DNA of 64,000 nucleotides, taken from the NCBI GenBank assembly GCA_045531405.1, contig JAZSDX010000013.1, forward strand, positions 1-64,000. Direction: 5' to 3'. Both the position numbers and the translations under genes were made by a program. The notes below the pieces were generated by a model. The model worked only from the letters and a program-made list of their open reading frames with translations. It searched no databases and was not told the origin of the DNA. Below are positions 43,183 through 52,138 of the stretch, in pieces; positions within the stretch are counted from its first letter, which is position 1, and each line of letters starts with the position of its first letter. This stretch comes from RGIG4079 sp045531405. Its GTDB lineage: Bacteria > Bacteroidota > Bacteroidia > Bacteroidales > Muribaculaceae.

Positions 43183-45132
43183 ATGTCAGAGAGAATACTA
43201 CGCAAGAGCAAGGTGCGTCCCAAGGAAGTGGAGGATATCGACAGTGTGTCGTATTCCAAGCGATGGGGTGATAGGCGTGCATTTGATATACTGATGCAGG
43301 CTCAGCACTATTGGAATAATATGAGTGAGTTTCGCAAGGATAGAGAGCGGAACAAGCGCTACACATACGGCGACCAATGGAAGGATTATATTGAGGTTGA
43401 TGGTTGCACGATGACCGAGGAGGAGTATATCGGCAAGCAAGGAAATGTGCCGTTGAAGAATAACCTTATACGGAGATTGGTGAGGAATGTGTTGGGTGTA
43501 TATCGCTCTCAAGCGAAAGAGCCTACATGTACGGCACGTGACCGAGATGAGAAAAAGCAAGGTGAAACAATGAGCACGGTTCTTCAGTGTAATATGCAGT
43601 TGAACCGAATGCAAGAGGTGTATGCCCGGAGTATGGAGGAGTTTCTTATCGGGGGGTTGATAGTGCATCGTAAGTCATTTGGGTGGCGCAATGATAAACT
43701 TGATTGCTGGACTGACTATGTGAATCCGAACAATTTCTTTATAGATAACAATATGCGAGACTTCCGCGGGTGGGATGTGACGATGCTCGGGGAGGTGCAC
43801 GATATAGATTTCAATACGTTGTGCCATACGTTTGCTGAATCGCCCAAAGATTATCGTCGTTTGCATGATATATATTCATATACTCATAACAAGCAATATA
43901 TAGCGAGTTATGGGGAGCGATTTGGCTACAGCCGAATGGAAAATTATGATTTCTTGTTTACATCGGATCCTACGCGATGCCGGGTTATAGAGGTGTGGCG
44001 GAAGGAGAGCAAGCCACGTTACCGATGTCACGACTATAATAACGGAGATGTATTCAAGGTTGATATTGCCGACTATGACGAATTGGTTGAGAAGGTGAAT
44101 CAATCACGCATTGCACGAGGGGTTGCAGCCGGTATGAGCGAGGAGGATATCCCATTGATAGAGGCGACATGGTTTGTGGACTCATATTGGTATTTCTACT
44201 ATCTGACTCCGTTTGGCGATATACTTCGTGAGGGGGAAACACCATACGAGCATAAGAGCCATCCATACGTATTCAAGGCATATCCATATATCGATGGTGA
44301 GATACATTCGTTTGTGGCAGATGTTATCGACCAACAACGCTATACTAACCGACTCATCACATTGTATGACTTTATTATGCGAGCGAGTGCCAAGGGTGCG
44401 TTATTGTTCCCGGAAGGTAGTTTGCCCGATGAGATGACAATGGACGATGTGGCAGAGGAGTGGAGCCGATTTGACGGCATAATAGTATATAAGCCGAAAT
44501 CGGGAGTGCCTATACCGCAACAGATACATGCCAACTCGACAAATATAGGTATTAGTGAGTTGTTGAATCTGCAACTAAAATTCTTTGAGGATATCAGTGG
44601 TGTGAATGGGGCATTGCAAGGGAAACCGGGTTATAGTGGAATGAGTGCGTCGTTGTATCATCAACAGACACAAAATTCAACTACTTCATTGCTTGATTTG
44701 CTTGATTCGTTTTCGATGTTTGTGGTTGATGCGGCATATAAAGATGTGAAGAATATGCAGCAGTTCTATGACGACAAACGCATATTCAATATTGCCGGGA
44801 AGAACGCGATAGTCGAGTATGATCCGAAGAAGATACGCGATGTAGAGTTTGACTTCTCTATCGTTGAAAGTACTGCAACACCGGCATACCGACAATTAGC
44901 AAACGATATATTGTTGCAGTTGTGGCAAGCGCAAGCAATCTCGGTAGAGCAATTATTGGCTCATGGGGATTTCCCATTTGCAGATGATTTGTTGCAGTCT
45001 ATTCAATCGCAAAAGGAGCAGATAGCGCAAGGTCAAATGCCCGAGGGAATTTCACCGGAGATAATGCAACAAGTACAACAAGGGGCTAATATGCAGGCGG
45101 TGAATCAAGCCCAAGCGATGATGCAGGGATAA
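43183..45132 (+). CDS. Portal protein
   Basis: 649 residues. Typical Bacteroidales podovirus-type portal features: YTYGDQWKDYI near residue 60, NNLIRRLVRNVLGVYRSQ, a central WTDYVNPNNFFIDNN and FEDISGVNGALQGKPGYSGM, and a Gln-rich C terminus. It forms the dodecameric ring through which DNA passes. Follows the polyvalent gene after a terminator and faces the inverted terminase block. Confidence 0.8.
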   Translation: MSERILRKSKVRPKEVEDIDSVSYSKRWGDRRAFDILMQAQHYWNNMSEFRKDRERNKRYTYGDQWKDYIEVDGCTMTEEEYIGKQGNVPLKNNLIRRLVRNVLGVYRSQAKEPTCTARDRDEKKQGETMSTVLQCNMQLNRMQEVYARSMEEFLIGGLIVHRKSFGWRNDKLDCWTDYVNPNNFFIDNNMRDFRGWDVTMLGEVHDIDFNTLCHTFAESPKDYRRLHDIYSYTHNKQYIASYGERFGYSRMENYDFLFTSDPTRCRVIEVWRKESKPRYRCHDYNNGDVFKVDIADYDELVEKVNQSRIARGVAAGMSEEDIPLIEATWFVDSYWYFYYLTPFGDILREGETPYEHKSHPYVFKAYPYIDGEIHSFVADVIDQQRYTNRLITLYDFIMRASAKGALLFPEGSLPDEMTMDDVAEEWSRFDGIIVYKPKSGVPIPQQIHANSTNIGISELLNLQLKFFEDISGVNGALQGKPGYSGMSASLYHQQTQNSTTSLLDLLDSFSMFVVDAAYKDVKNMQQFYDDKRIFNIAGKNAIVEYDPKKIRDVEFDFSIVESTATPAYRQLANDILLQLWQAQAISVEQLLAHGDFPFADDLLQSIQSQKEQIAQGQMPEGISPEIMQQVQQGANMQAVNQAQAMMQG

Positions 45133-45198
45133 TTCATAATGCATAGTTCTTAATAAGACCACTGGGACTACTAAGACAACTAAGAGATAAGAAATATG
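45131..45198 (+). repeat. Modules C and D after the portal gene
   Basis: ATAATTCATAATGCATAGTT then 9-bp units GACCACTGG, GACTACTAA, GACAACTAA, and a GAGATAAGAAATATGGGAG tail. No hairpin module. Confidence 0.65.
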
Positions 45199-45245
45199 GG
45201 AGTAATGATTTTTTCATAATTGGTATTATTAGTTAGTTAAGAAGA

Positions 45246-45278
45246 AAGGCTTGCACGTCGAGATGATGAGCAAGCCTT
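45246..45278. terminator. Convergent hairpin between portal and minus-strand block
   Basis: AAGGCTTGC (45246-45254) pairs with GCAAGCCTT (45270-45278). It lies between convergent genes, so it probably serves both. Confidence 0.5.
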
Positions 45279-45298
45279 AGTTAATTTATGATATGGGA

Positions 45299-45661
45299 TT
45301 ATGCTTTGGTCTTTTTGTTTTTCTTGAGGTGTTTTTTCTTTTGTCGGATGGCGTCTTTCCAATTAAGGAATGATTTCGCTTTCACCATAGCACCATATTC
45401 GGGAAGGGCGTCAGAGCCACCTGCATTGGGTGTGTAGTAGAAACATTCATTAATGAGGTCTCGCACATAGGTTTTCGGACTGATATATCCTTTGCGTTTA
45501 AGGATACGGAAGTTGTTGCGATCGATGACCACAAGTTTGCCGGATAGGTCGGCAGTAGGCATCACATAGTAGCGATGATTGTTGGTTTGGTAGGCTTGGT
45601 TAGCCTTTTTTACGGCTTCACGAAGTTGAAGCATTGCGAAAAATTTACGGAAAATGTTCAT
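45299..45661 (-). CDS. Small conserved phage protein, 120 aa
   Basis: 120 residues. A central domain (YYVMPTADLSGKLVVIDRNN) has VxDRxxFRxLKRKGYI, followed by CFYYTP, and a Lys-rich tail. Often found beside Bacteroidales phage terminases. Function unknown. Translated after the large terminase in the same operon. Confidence 0.6.
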   Translation of the reverse strand: MNIFRKFFAMLQLREAVKKANQAYQTNNHRYYVMPTADLSGKLVVIDRNNFRILKRKGYISPKTYVRDLINECFYYTPNAGGSDALPEYGAMVKAKSFLNWKDAIRQKKKHLKKNKKTKA

Positions 45662-45680
45662 GATGATAAATATTAAATTG

Positions 45681-47774
45681 TTAGAATGTAGCAGCCGATA
45701 CCGGTTTGGTGTGGCTACGGTTATTAATCTCTTTAATGTTGATAATCTTGGGTAAATCCATCTCGAAGAAGCAGATGTGCAGACCTATGGCACGAGTCAT
45801 AAGAAGGTCGTCGTGGTGTCCTATGGTAGCACCAAAGGCTCCGTTAGGTTTCTTCTCGTAGGTGAGATATTCGTCGAGGCATCGCTTGTCGCGCTCGATG
45901 TAAAGAGCCTCACGAATAACCTTGACGAGAGTGGATATAATCATCGGTTTGGTTGATATGTTGGTATGAAACCCATATTTGAGTGGCGCACCTTCGGCTA
46001 TCTGCTCGGCAGATTGTCGGCGAGCATAAAGGTTGGGATATACATCTTTGATTTGATTGAGTATAAAATGCGATTGGTCTCCATCGACATTCCGCTCCCG
46101 GTCGTGAGTTTCAAGCGTGTTGGACTCGATAACGAGAAGCGAATTGTCATAATATGCCGCTACTTGTGCTGCCTTCCAAGCGAGGAGGTCGATATCGATG
46201 TGACCATACCATTGAGCCACCACGACAGGTTTGCCCCCTTCTGCCATAAACAATCGGTCGAACACACATATTACCGAGTAGTCGGCTTTGTTGGAGCGAC
46301 CACCGACATCGACAACGGTGAGGTATCGGTTGGTGACCTTTTCCTCCGGGTCAATCTCGGGAGGCGACCATATCCATAGGACGCCTTGATTGTCTTCGGA
46401 GAACCGGAGGTTTTTAAGAGCCTCCTTGCCGGTGTCGGCATCGGCATAAATATCACCGATATATAAGGGTGGTCGGCATGAAGGAGAGAGGGCATCGACC
46501 TTGTATTCGTCAAACACACGCTCACCCGAATGGACGAATGCCTCCACATCGTCGGAGGGATATTCAGACGCCATGATAGCATGTTCGCTTTTCCCCTTGC
46601 GCTCTTGCACATACCAATTAATAGCCTCGAGAGTGGCACCATAGTTCCATAGTCGCCAGAGGTATTTGCCCGGTTCTTCACGATTGGTCATGACATTGGC
46701 ATTGTCGCGATTGAGCCAAAGAGATGTAGCGAAGTCGGTGCGTTGTTGCTCCGATTCAAACGGCAGAGAGTAATCATCAATATCGAACCATGAAATAAAC
46801 ATAGCCTCGAATTGAGATTTGCCTCGTCGGGCAGTGTCGTATTCCACCTGGAAAAAATTGCCGGTGCCGTTGGCTGTTGACTCATACACAATCATGGTGT
46901 AGGGTTTGAGGAGAATCCCTGAGCAAGCCGAGCGTACAATATCCTCGGGACTCATCTTTTCGGTGGCTTTCCACAATCCCACTTCGGAAAGGTGCACGAG
47001 GTTGTAGTCACCACCACGGCAACCATTGGGACGCTCGGCGGTGCCAATCTTTATTTTGCAGTTGCGTTGTGGCACACGATGGATAGACCCGGAGCGACCT
47101 ACGCCAACGAGTTTGGGTTCATTCTCGCTATACTCCTCGTTGATATTATATAATAACTCAATAGGATATTCCTTAATCATGCGGTCGAACATATCTTTAA
47201 TCTCATCGGAGCCACTCCCTTGGTGAGCGATGATGAGCGAGTTGAGCCCCACCTTATGCACAAGTTGTAGCCAAGCCATGTATAACTGCGAAGTGGTAGA
47301 GCCACCCCATTGTCGAGCCTTGAGCAGAATGAGTCGGATAGGCTTGTTGGCAGTGCGCAGTTGCTCCAATCGAGTAACGAATTTGCGTTGTGGTCGGGTG
47401 AGGCGAAACAAGCAATCGTCGCCACCACCCTTGCGTTTGATCCACACGAAAGAGGCCGCCCAAAATGGGAAGTCATGGCGCATGCGAATACGCACGAATT
47501 GGTTGATAACCTTTAGCCGGTTTTCATTATCATATTCGGCTTTTAGTGTTGAAGTGATAAACTTCTCAATCGAGCCGGCAGAGATAAGTTTTTTGACAAA
47601 GGGAATCTTTTTCATTGCGATGGGTAGCCATTGCCGAGCGATGGGGTAGTCATCGATAGTGGCAAGGAACCTATCACCGATAGAACCTTCACCGGAGATG
47701 GGATTGAATAGAGCATTGATGTTCTTAATGCGCCTATCATTTTCGGCTAATATGTTTTTTATCTCATCTTGCAT
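45681..47774 (-). CDS. terL: Large terminase subunit
   Basis: 697 residues. The ATPase has a deviant Walker A (LLKARQWGGST, about 150-160), Walker B-like MIVYESTANG, and a later nuclease motif VVDVGGRSNKADYS (RNase H-like, D). It packages DNA into proheads. It lies on the minus strand while portal, scaffold and capsid genes are on the plus strand. It overlaps the rhomboid-like gene by 16 bp. Confidence 0.9.
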   Translation of the reverse strand: MQDEIKNILAENDRRIKNINALFNPISGEGSIGDRFLATIDDYPIARQWLPIAMKKIPFVKKLISAGSIEKFITSTLKAEYDNENRLKVINQFVRIRMRHDFPFWAASFVWIKRKGGGDDCLFRLTRPQRKFVTRLEQLRTANKPIRLILLKARQWGGSTTSQLYMAWLQLVHKVGLNSLIIAHQGSGSDEIKDMFDRMIKEYPIELLYNINEEYSENEPKLVGVGRSGSIHRVPQRNCKIKIGTAERPNGCRGGDYNLVHLSEVGLWKATEKMSPEDIVRSACSGILLKPYTMIVYESTANGTGNFFQVEYDTARRGKSQFEAMFISWFDIDDYSLPFESEQQRTDFATSLWLNRDNANVMTNREEPGKYLWRLWNYGATLEAINWYVQERKGKSEHAIMASEYPSDDVEAFVHSGERVFDEYKVDALSPSCRPPLYIGDIYADADTGKEALKNLRFSEDNQGVLWIWSPPEIDPEEKVTNRYLTVVDVGGRSNKADYSVICVFDRLFMAEGGKPVVVAQWYGHIDIDLLAWKAAQVAAYYDNSLLVIESNTLETHDRERNVDGDQSHFILNQIKDVYPNLYARRQSAEQIAEGAPLKYGFHTNISTKPMIISTLVKVIREALYIERDKRCLDEYLTYEKKPNGAFGATIGHHDDLLMTRAIGLHICFFEMDLPKIINIKEINNRSHTKPVSAATF

Positions 47775-48250
47775 ATAGGGGAAAACAATAGGCTATATAT
47801 GAAACCTACGGAATAGGCATAAAGGTGGATTATCGCATTGACACCCGGGAGAAAGAACCCGATGCCGATGTATATCGCCATCCATGATAGGTAGTATAAT
47901 TTGCGTTGCACCTCGAAAGTGTAAGAGCCAAGCAGAGCATAACACACACACGACAATCCAACTGTTGGAGTGGTGCTTAACGCCCAATCGGGAACGAGGA
48001 CAGCCACGGCGAAAGCGAAAAGCAATCGCATCAATGATGCTTTATAGACAAACATAATGGAGAGGAAGCACCAAAGATTTATGAGGGCATGGAAAATGTT
48101 GGCATGGAAAAAGGAGTATAGCAGGCGAGCCATCAATGGGGATTGAAGGCTTGCCCCCACCTCCGTATAGTTGACATCGCAGAAGCATAGGCATAAAACA
48201 ATTACAGCCATTACCACCGATATAGTTTTTTCTTTTTTTCTTCGTGCCAT
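47759..48250 (-). CDS. Rhomboid-family intramembrane protease
   Basis: 163 residues with about six hydrophobic segments. Rhomboid signatures in order: FFHANIFHALINLWCF (HxxxFHxxxN), VGLSCVCYALLG (GxSx with catalytic Ser), and IIHLYAYSVGF (catalytic His). It is slightly shorter than bacterial rhomboids but keeps the Ser-His dyad. It is translationally coupled to terL and the 143-aa gene. The target is unknown; the capsid protein with its hydrophobic N terminus is one candidate. Confidence 0.75.
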   Translation of the reverse strand: MARRKKEKTISVVMAVIVLCLCFCDVNYTEVGASLQSPLMARLLYSFFHANIFHALINLWCFLSIMFVYKASLMRLLFAFAVAVLVPDWALSTTPTVGLSCVCYALLGSYTFEVQRKLYYLSWMAIYIGIGFFLPGVNAIIHLYAYSVGFIYSLLFSPICKMR

Positions 48251-48642
48251 TTCTTTTTTGCGTTAGTTATCATTACCTTGGCAGAACCGGGAGCGAGATA
48301 GAATTTGGGTGCCGGCTGCTCGATAACTATCCCCACTAATTGAGAGATAGGAGTATCGGGGTTTTCCTTATATAGAGGGAGGAAACGGCGATAAATTTCA
48401 AAGAACATCTCACGTTTGGTAGGTCGCATATCGTGAAGATCATCGCCATGCATAATCTTAGAAATGACGACGGATGCCCGAGGCTCGCTCACCCAAAACC
48501 GAGACGCCGGCATATTTACCACATGCTCAAACACATCGGGCATAGATATGCGTGAGCATGTGGAGAGGTAAGAGAAATATGCCTTCATAAGGTCGTCGAT
48601 ACGCTCTTGAGCATATTCGATGGTGCTACCAAAGTTTTTCAT
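48211..48642 (-). CDS. Conserved phage protein upstream of the terminase, possible small subunit
   Basis: 143 residues, mostly helical: STIEYAQERIDDLMKAYFSY, a PASRFWVSEPRASVVISKI motif, PTKREMFFEIYRRFLPLY, and a Lys-rich end. Its place before terL suits a small terminase, but no HTH is clear. Overlaps the rhomboid-like gene by 40 bp. Confidence 0.55.
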   Translation of the reverse strand: MKNFGSTIEYAQERIDDLMKAYFSYLSTCSRISMPDVFEHVVNMPASRFWVSEPRASVVISKIMHGDDLHDMRPTKREMFFEIYRRFLPLYKENPDTPISQLVGIVIEQPAPKFYLAPGSAKVMITNAKKKWHEEKKKKLYRW

Positions 48643-48690
48643 TTATAGATAAATGGATTGTCTATATACAAAATTACCTAACAAAAAGTA

Positions 48691-48730
48691 AAAGATAAAG
48701 AAAGGAGGCAGATAGGAGGATGTATATTTG
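48691..48730 (+). promoter_or_regulatory. Phage-class promoter for the capsid operon
   Basis: AAAGATA at 48691, TATATTTG at 48723, 32 nt apart, with no TTG at -33. It drives the scaffold-capsid operon. It lies in the divergent gap next to the minus-strand terminase block. Confidence 0.6.
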
Positions 48731-48769
48731 TGAATAAATAATCCAAAAATCTATAAACTAAAGTGCTAT

Positions 48770-49555
48770 ATGGCTGAAAAAGAAAAAGATAAAACGAAAC
48801 GAGATGTGACGTTGGAGCGCCTTCAGGTGAAATATCCTGATGCAAACTTTGATGATGACGAGGCGTTATTTGGTCAAATTAATGACGATTACGACAGTTA
48901 TGACAGTGAGATAGCCACCTACAAAAAGCATGAGCAAGAGTTGTCGGACATGTACGATGCCGATCCTCGCAGTGCTGTGTTCCTATCTAATTGGCGACAA
49001 GGTGAAGATCCTGTAGTGGGATTGGTGCGTCAATTTGGTGTAGAAATAAAAGATGTGCTTGATGACCCCGAAATGCAAGAGAAAATAGCGGAGGCGAACA
49101 AAGAGTATCTTGACAGAGTAGCCAAGGAGAAAGAGCTTGAGGATATGTATCAAGCCAATCTGAATGAATCGTTGGCATCAATCAGTGCGATCCAAGAGGA
49201 GAAAGGCTATACCGATGAACAAGTGGATAAAGCCTTTGATTGGTTGATTAATATAATCCAAGAAGGGGTTGTGGGTAAATTCACTCCCGAAGTGATTGAG
49301 ATGGCGATGAAGGCTCAGAACTACGATAACGATGTGGCGCAAGCCGAAGTTGAAGGCGAAGTGAAAGGTCGCAACACACGAATAGAGGAACGACTCCGTA
49401 CACGCAAGCAAGGTGATGGCACAGCGGTGCTCGATGGCAAGAATGGCGGTGGCAGTGTTCCACCTACACCCGAGTTGGGCGCAATCGGACGCTATGGCGA
49501 TGGTACACAAAATATATGGGAGCGAGGCGGCGAGCGTCGAACCACATACAAATAG
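48770..49555 (+). CDS. Scaffold protein
   Basis: 261 residues. Acidic, strongly helical, no enzyme motif, with a disordered Gly-rich C terminus ending in a basic GERRTTYK. A charged helical protein directly upstream of the capsid gene is typical of scaffolding proteins. Confidence 0.65.
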   Translation: MAEKEKDKTKRDVTLERLQVKYPDANFDDDEALFGQINDDYDSYDSEIATYKKHEQELSDMYDADPRSAVFLSNWRQGEDPVVGLVRQFGVEIKDVLDDPEMQEKIAEANKEYLDRVAKEKELEDMYQANLNESLASISAIQEEKGYTDEQVDKAFDWLINIIQEGVVGKFTPEVIEMAMKAQNYDNDVAQAEVEGEVKGRNTRIEERLRTRKQGDGTAVLDGKNGGGSVPPTPELGAIGRYGDGTQNIWERGGERRTTYK

Positions 49556-49605
49556 CAGAGAATCCAAATTAAATATTAATTCATTAAACAAAAGAAGAAC
49601 AGATT

Positions 49606-51027
49606 ATGAAACTTAAAACAATTTTGAGCTTTATGCTTTCTCTTGTGGCTATTGTCGCAGGAGCGTCTTCGGGAGTGATTATGGCGGTAGCCACAGACTT
49701 ACCCGATGCCGGCAAGACTAATGCCGGAGCAGATTCAACCGGTGGCGCCGATGGTATCGCTACCGAGACTCAAGGCCGTGCCGATGGTACAGAAGGCTTT
49801 TACTTGGAAGATGTTGACAAACGAATCGTAAAGATTCGTCCAATGGCAACCCCAATCGACCAAATCAGCCGTTATGCTAAATCAACATCATGTAACAGTT
49901 TTGAGGTTAAGTATTATTCAGTAGGCACACGTCCTATCAGTTGCAAGACAAGTGAAGAGGTGTCGGAACAATCAACCGGAGCGTCAATCTCATTGCCGGT
50001 AGATGATGCCAACATGTTTACTCTTGATGACACTATCCGTGTGGTAGGTGTGAAAGGTCAATACAATGACAAAGGCGTAGCCTACGACCAAGACAGCGAC
50101 AATGTGCCCGATTTGGTGCTTTGTGTGTGCGGTAAAGATGCATCAACAAACCTCCCAACAGTGTATGCCGTTAATGGTAATCTTGACTCAAGCGGCTATG
50201 CGACACTTGTACCTGCTATCCCAGCCGGCACAACACTCGTGCGAATGGGTAAGGCTTGTGGCGAACTCGACGTGCAAACCGGTCGATTTAACAATATCCC
50301 AATGCCCGAGACGCAATATTGCCAAAACTTTATGATTCAAGTAGAGCAATCAACCTTTGACAAAATCGCAGCCAAAGAGGTTAATTGGTCATTCTCGGAT
50401 ATTGAAGAAGATGGTATCTATGACATGCGTCTTTCACAAGAAAACACATTCCTCTTCGGTGTTAAGAATGTTATTAAGCACGTAGCCAAAGATGGTATGA
50501 ACACATGGTTTACCGGTGGTATTTGGTACATGGCCGGCAAGGATATCGAAGTGGGTGAATGGGACGCTGAAAAACAATGTGCCGTTATCACTGACAACAA
50601 CTTGGTGGATATCACAAAAGACCTCTTCGTGGGTACCGGTATCGGAAACAAACGCAAAATCCTATTCTGTGGTAGTGATATGCTCTCAGCATTCTCTAAG
50701 ATTGAATCGGATAAATTCCGCTTGAAAGATACCGTTGAAGTGTGGAACCTCAAATTCAAATCATGGGATACTGACTTCGGTGAAGTATTGACAATCCATC
50801 ATGAATTGTTTGACGCAAACGGTATGAGTGATTGCGGTTTTGCGATGGATCCCGAATACTTGTCAAAACGAGTACATGTATCTTGGTCACGCAACGTGCT
50901 TGACTTAAAGAAAGCCGGTGTGCGTAATACCGATGCGGTGGTGATTCAAGAAGTAGCATGCTTGTACTTGCGTTATGCTAAGGCTCACGCACGTATGCGT
51001 CTTGCACAAAACCCAGCACAAGGATAG
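49606..51027 (+). CDS. Major capsid protein with signal-like N terminus
   Basis: 473 residues. From about residue 60 the sequence is typical of Bacteroidales phage capsid proteins (RIVKIRPMATPIDQISRYAK, VEQSTFDKIAAKEVNWSF, and a C-terminal DAVVIQEVACLYLRYAKAHA). Residues 1-29 are strongly hydrophobic with a basic start (MKLKTILSFMLSLVAIVAGA), like a signal peptide. This is odd for a cytoplasmic capsid. The chain is followed by a strong terminator. Confidence 0.8.
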   Translation: MKLKTILSFMLSLVAIVAGASSGVIMAVATDLPDAGKTNAGADSTGGADGIATETQGRADGTEGFYLEDVDKRIVKIRPMATPIDQISRYAKSTSCNSFEVKYYSVGTRPISCKTSEEVSEQSTGASISLPVDDANMFTLDDTIRVVGVKGQYNDKGVAYDQDSDNVPDLVLCVCGKDASTNLPTVYAVNGNLDSSGYATLVPAIPAGTTLVRMGKACGELDVQTGRFNNIPMPETQYCQNFMIQVEQSTFDKIAAKEVNWSFSDIEEDGIYDMRLSQENTFLFGVKNVIKHVAKDGMNTWFTGGIWYMAGKDIEVGEWDAEKQCAVITDNNLVDITKDLFVGTGIGNKRKILFCGSDMLSAFSKIESDKFRLKDTVEVWNLKFKSWDTDFGEVLTIHHELFDANGMSDCGFAMDPEYLSKRVHVSWSRNVLDLKKAGVRNTDAVVIQEVACLYLRYAKAHARMRLAQNPAQG

Positions 51028-51053
51028 AGATAACGAATTAAAAACATAACCAC

Positions 51054-51093
51054 GGGGTGGGCAAGGAAATAACCGCCCACCCCTATTTTTTTT
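51054..51093 (+). terminator. Intrinsic terminator after the capsid gene
   Basis: GGGGTGGGC (51054-51062) pairs with GCCCACCCC (51075-51083), then a T run to 51093. It probably lowers expression of downstream connector genes relative to capsid. Confidence 0.9.
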
Positions 51094-51104
51094 GAATAAA
51101 GACA

Positions 51105-51503
51105 ATGGCGAAAAAGAAATATATAGCAAAGACCGATGTGAGTGTGAGTGTGTTGTTGCCAAGTGGCAAATCATTGCATGTGTCATTTGCGTCGTTGAGC
51201 AATGGCGGCAGTGTGTATTATACCACATCGGAGGAGGTGCAGACTGCGTTGGAGAACCATTATAGATATGGCAAACTTTTCAAAGAGGATAAGAGTTTTG
51301 ATGAGAATGCCGTGCCCAAAGGGAAGACTGTGATGCCTATAGCCGGAGCGAGTGAAGGCCCGAAGAAGATTAAGGTGAATGATCCCGACGAGGCGAAAGG
51401 TTATTTGAGTGAGAAATTCGGTGTGTCTCGCACCAAGATGAAATCTATCAAAGCCATCAAAGATGAGGCGATGGCACATAACATAGAATTTGAAGGGTTA
51501 TGA
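51105..51503 (+). CDS. Head-tail connector candidate, 132 aa
   Basis: 132 residues: beta-rich N-terminal half (TDVSVSVLLPSGKSLHVSFA), a linker, and a helical Lys-rich C-terminal half that resembles a DNA-binding-like HeH (DEAKGYLSEKFGVSRTKMKS). It starts 12 nt after the terminator T run and overlaps the adaptor gene by 4 bp. Confidence 0.55.
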   Translation: MAKKKYIAKTDVSVSVLLPSGKSLHVSFASLSNGGSVYYTTSEEVQTALENHYRYGKLFKEDKSFDENAVPKGKTVMPIAGASEGPKKIKVNDPDEAKGYLSEKFGVSRTKMKSIKAIKDEAMAHNIEFEGL

Positions 51504-52138
51504 TATATCAGTTGGCCGAGATAGTAAAAGATGTGAAGGTTGCTCTTGATGAGAACATGACAAGCGAAGGGTTGCTTGCGCTCGAAGATGTTGAGACCCT
51601 TTCGATGGAGGAGATTATCGAGTCGAAGGTGGTAGAGGCTGTGCGACGAGTGGAATCATCGGCACCGGTGAATATGCTTGAGAGTGGGCAGAACCTCGTC
51701 GATGCCATCTTTTGGAAAGAGAAAGGGAGTGGCTTTGTGGTGTTGCCCAGCGACTTTATGCGCTTGATGGTGTTCAAGATGAGTGATTGGGAGCGAGTGG
51801 TAACGGATGCTATCACGGTTGATGACCCGATGTATGCAAAACAATCATCGAGATACAAAGGCATTCGAGGCAACAAGCAGAAACCTGTGTGTGCGATAGT
51901 GAATCGCCCCGAGGGGAGAGTGTTGGAGTTTTACTCGTGTGACAACGAGAGTGCGACAATGGAGATGGGAGTCTATCGCCCATATCCTAAAATAGACGAG
52001 TATAAAGGAGTGGAGATAAGCAAGCGATGCTATATGGCTGTAATCTATACCTTAGGGGCATTGGTGTTGATGACCTATGGGGAGAGCGAAAAGGCATCGG
52101 TATTATTGGAACTATCTAAAAGTGTAATAGAACAATGA
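51500..52138 (+). CDS. Tail adaptor / ring protein (T7 gp11-like)
   Basis: 212 residues with a pattern like podovirus ring proteins: MIYQLAEIVKDVKVALDENM, EIIESKVVEAVRRVESSAP, FVVLPSDFMRLMVFKMSDWE. Length fits. Probably binds the portal and receives the nozzle-like protein. Overlaps the fibre gene by 4 bp. Confidence 0.6.
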   Translation: MIYQLAEIVKDVKVALDENMTSEGLLALEDVETLSMEEIIESKVVEAVRRVESSAPVNMLESGQNLVDAIFWKEKGSGFVVLPSDFMRLMVFKMSDWERVVTDAITVDDPMYAKQSSRYKGIRGNKQKPVCAIVNRPEGRVLEFYSCDNESATMEMGVYRPYPKIDEYKGVEISKRCYMAVIYTLGALVLMTYGESEKASVLLELSKSVIEQ

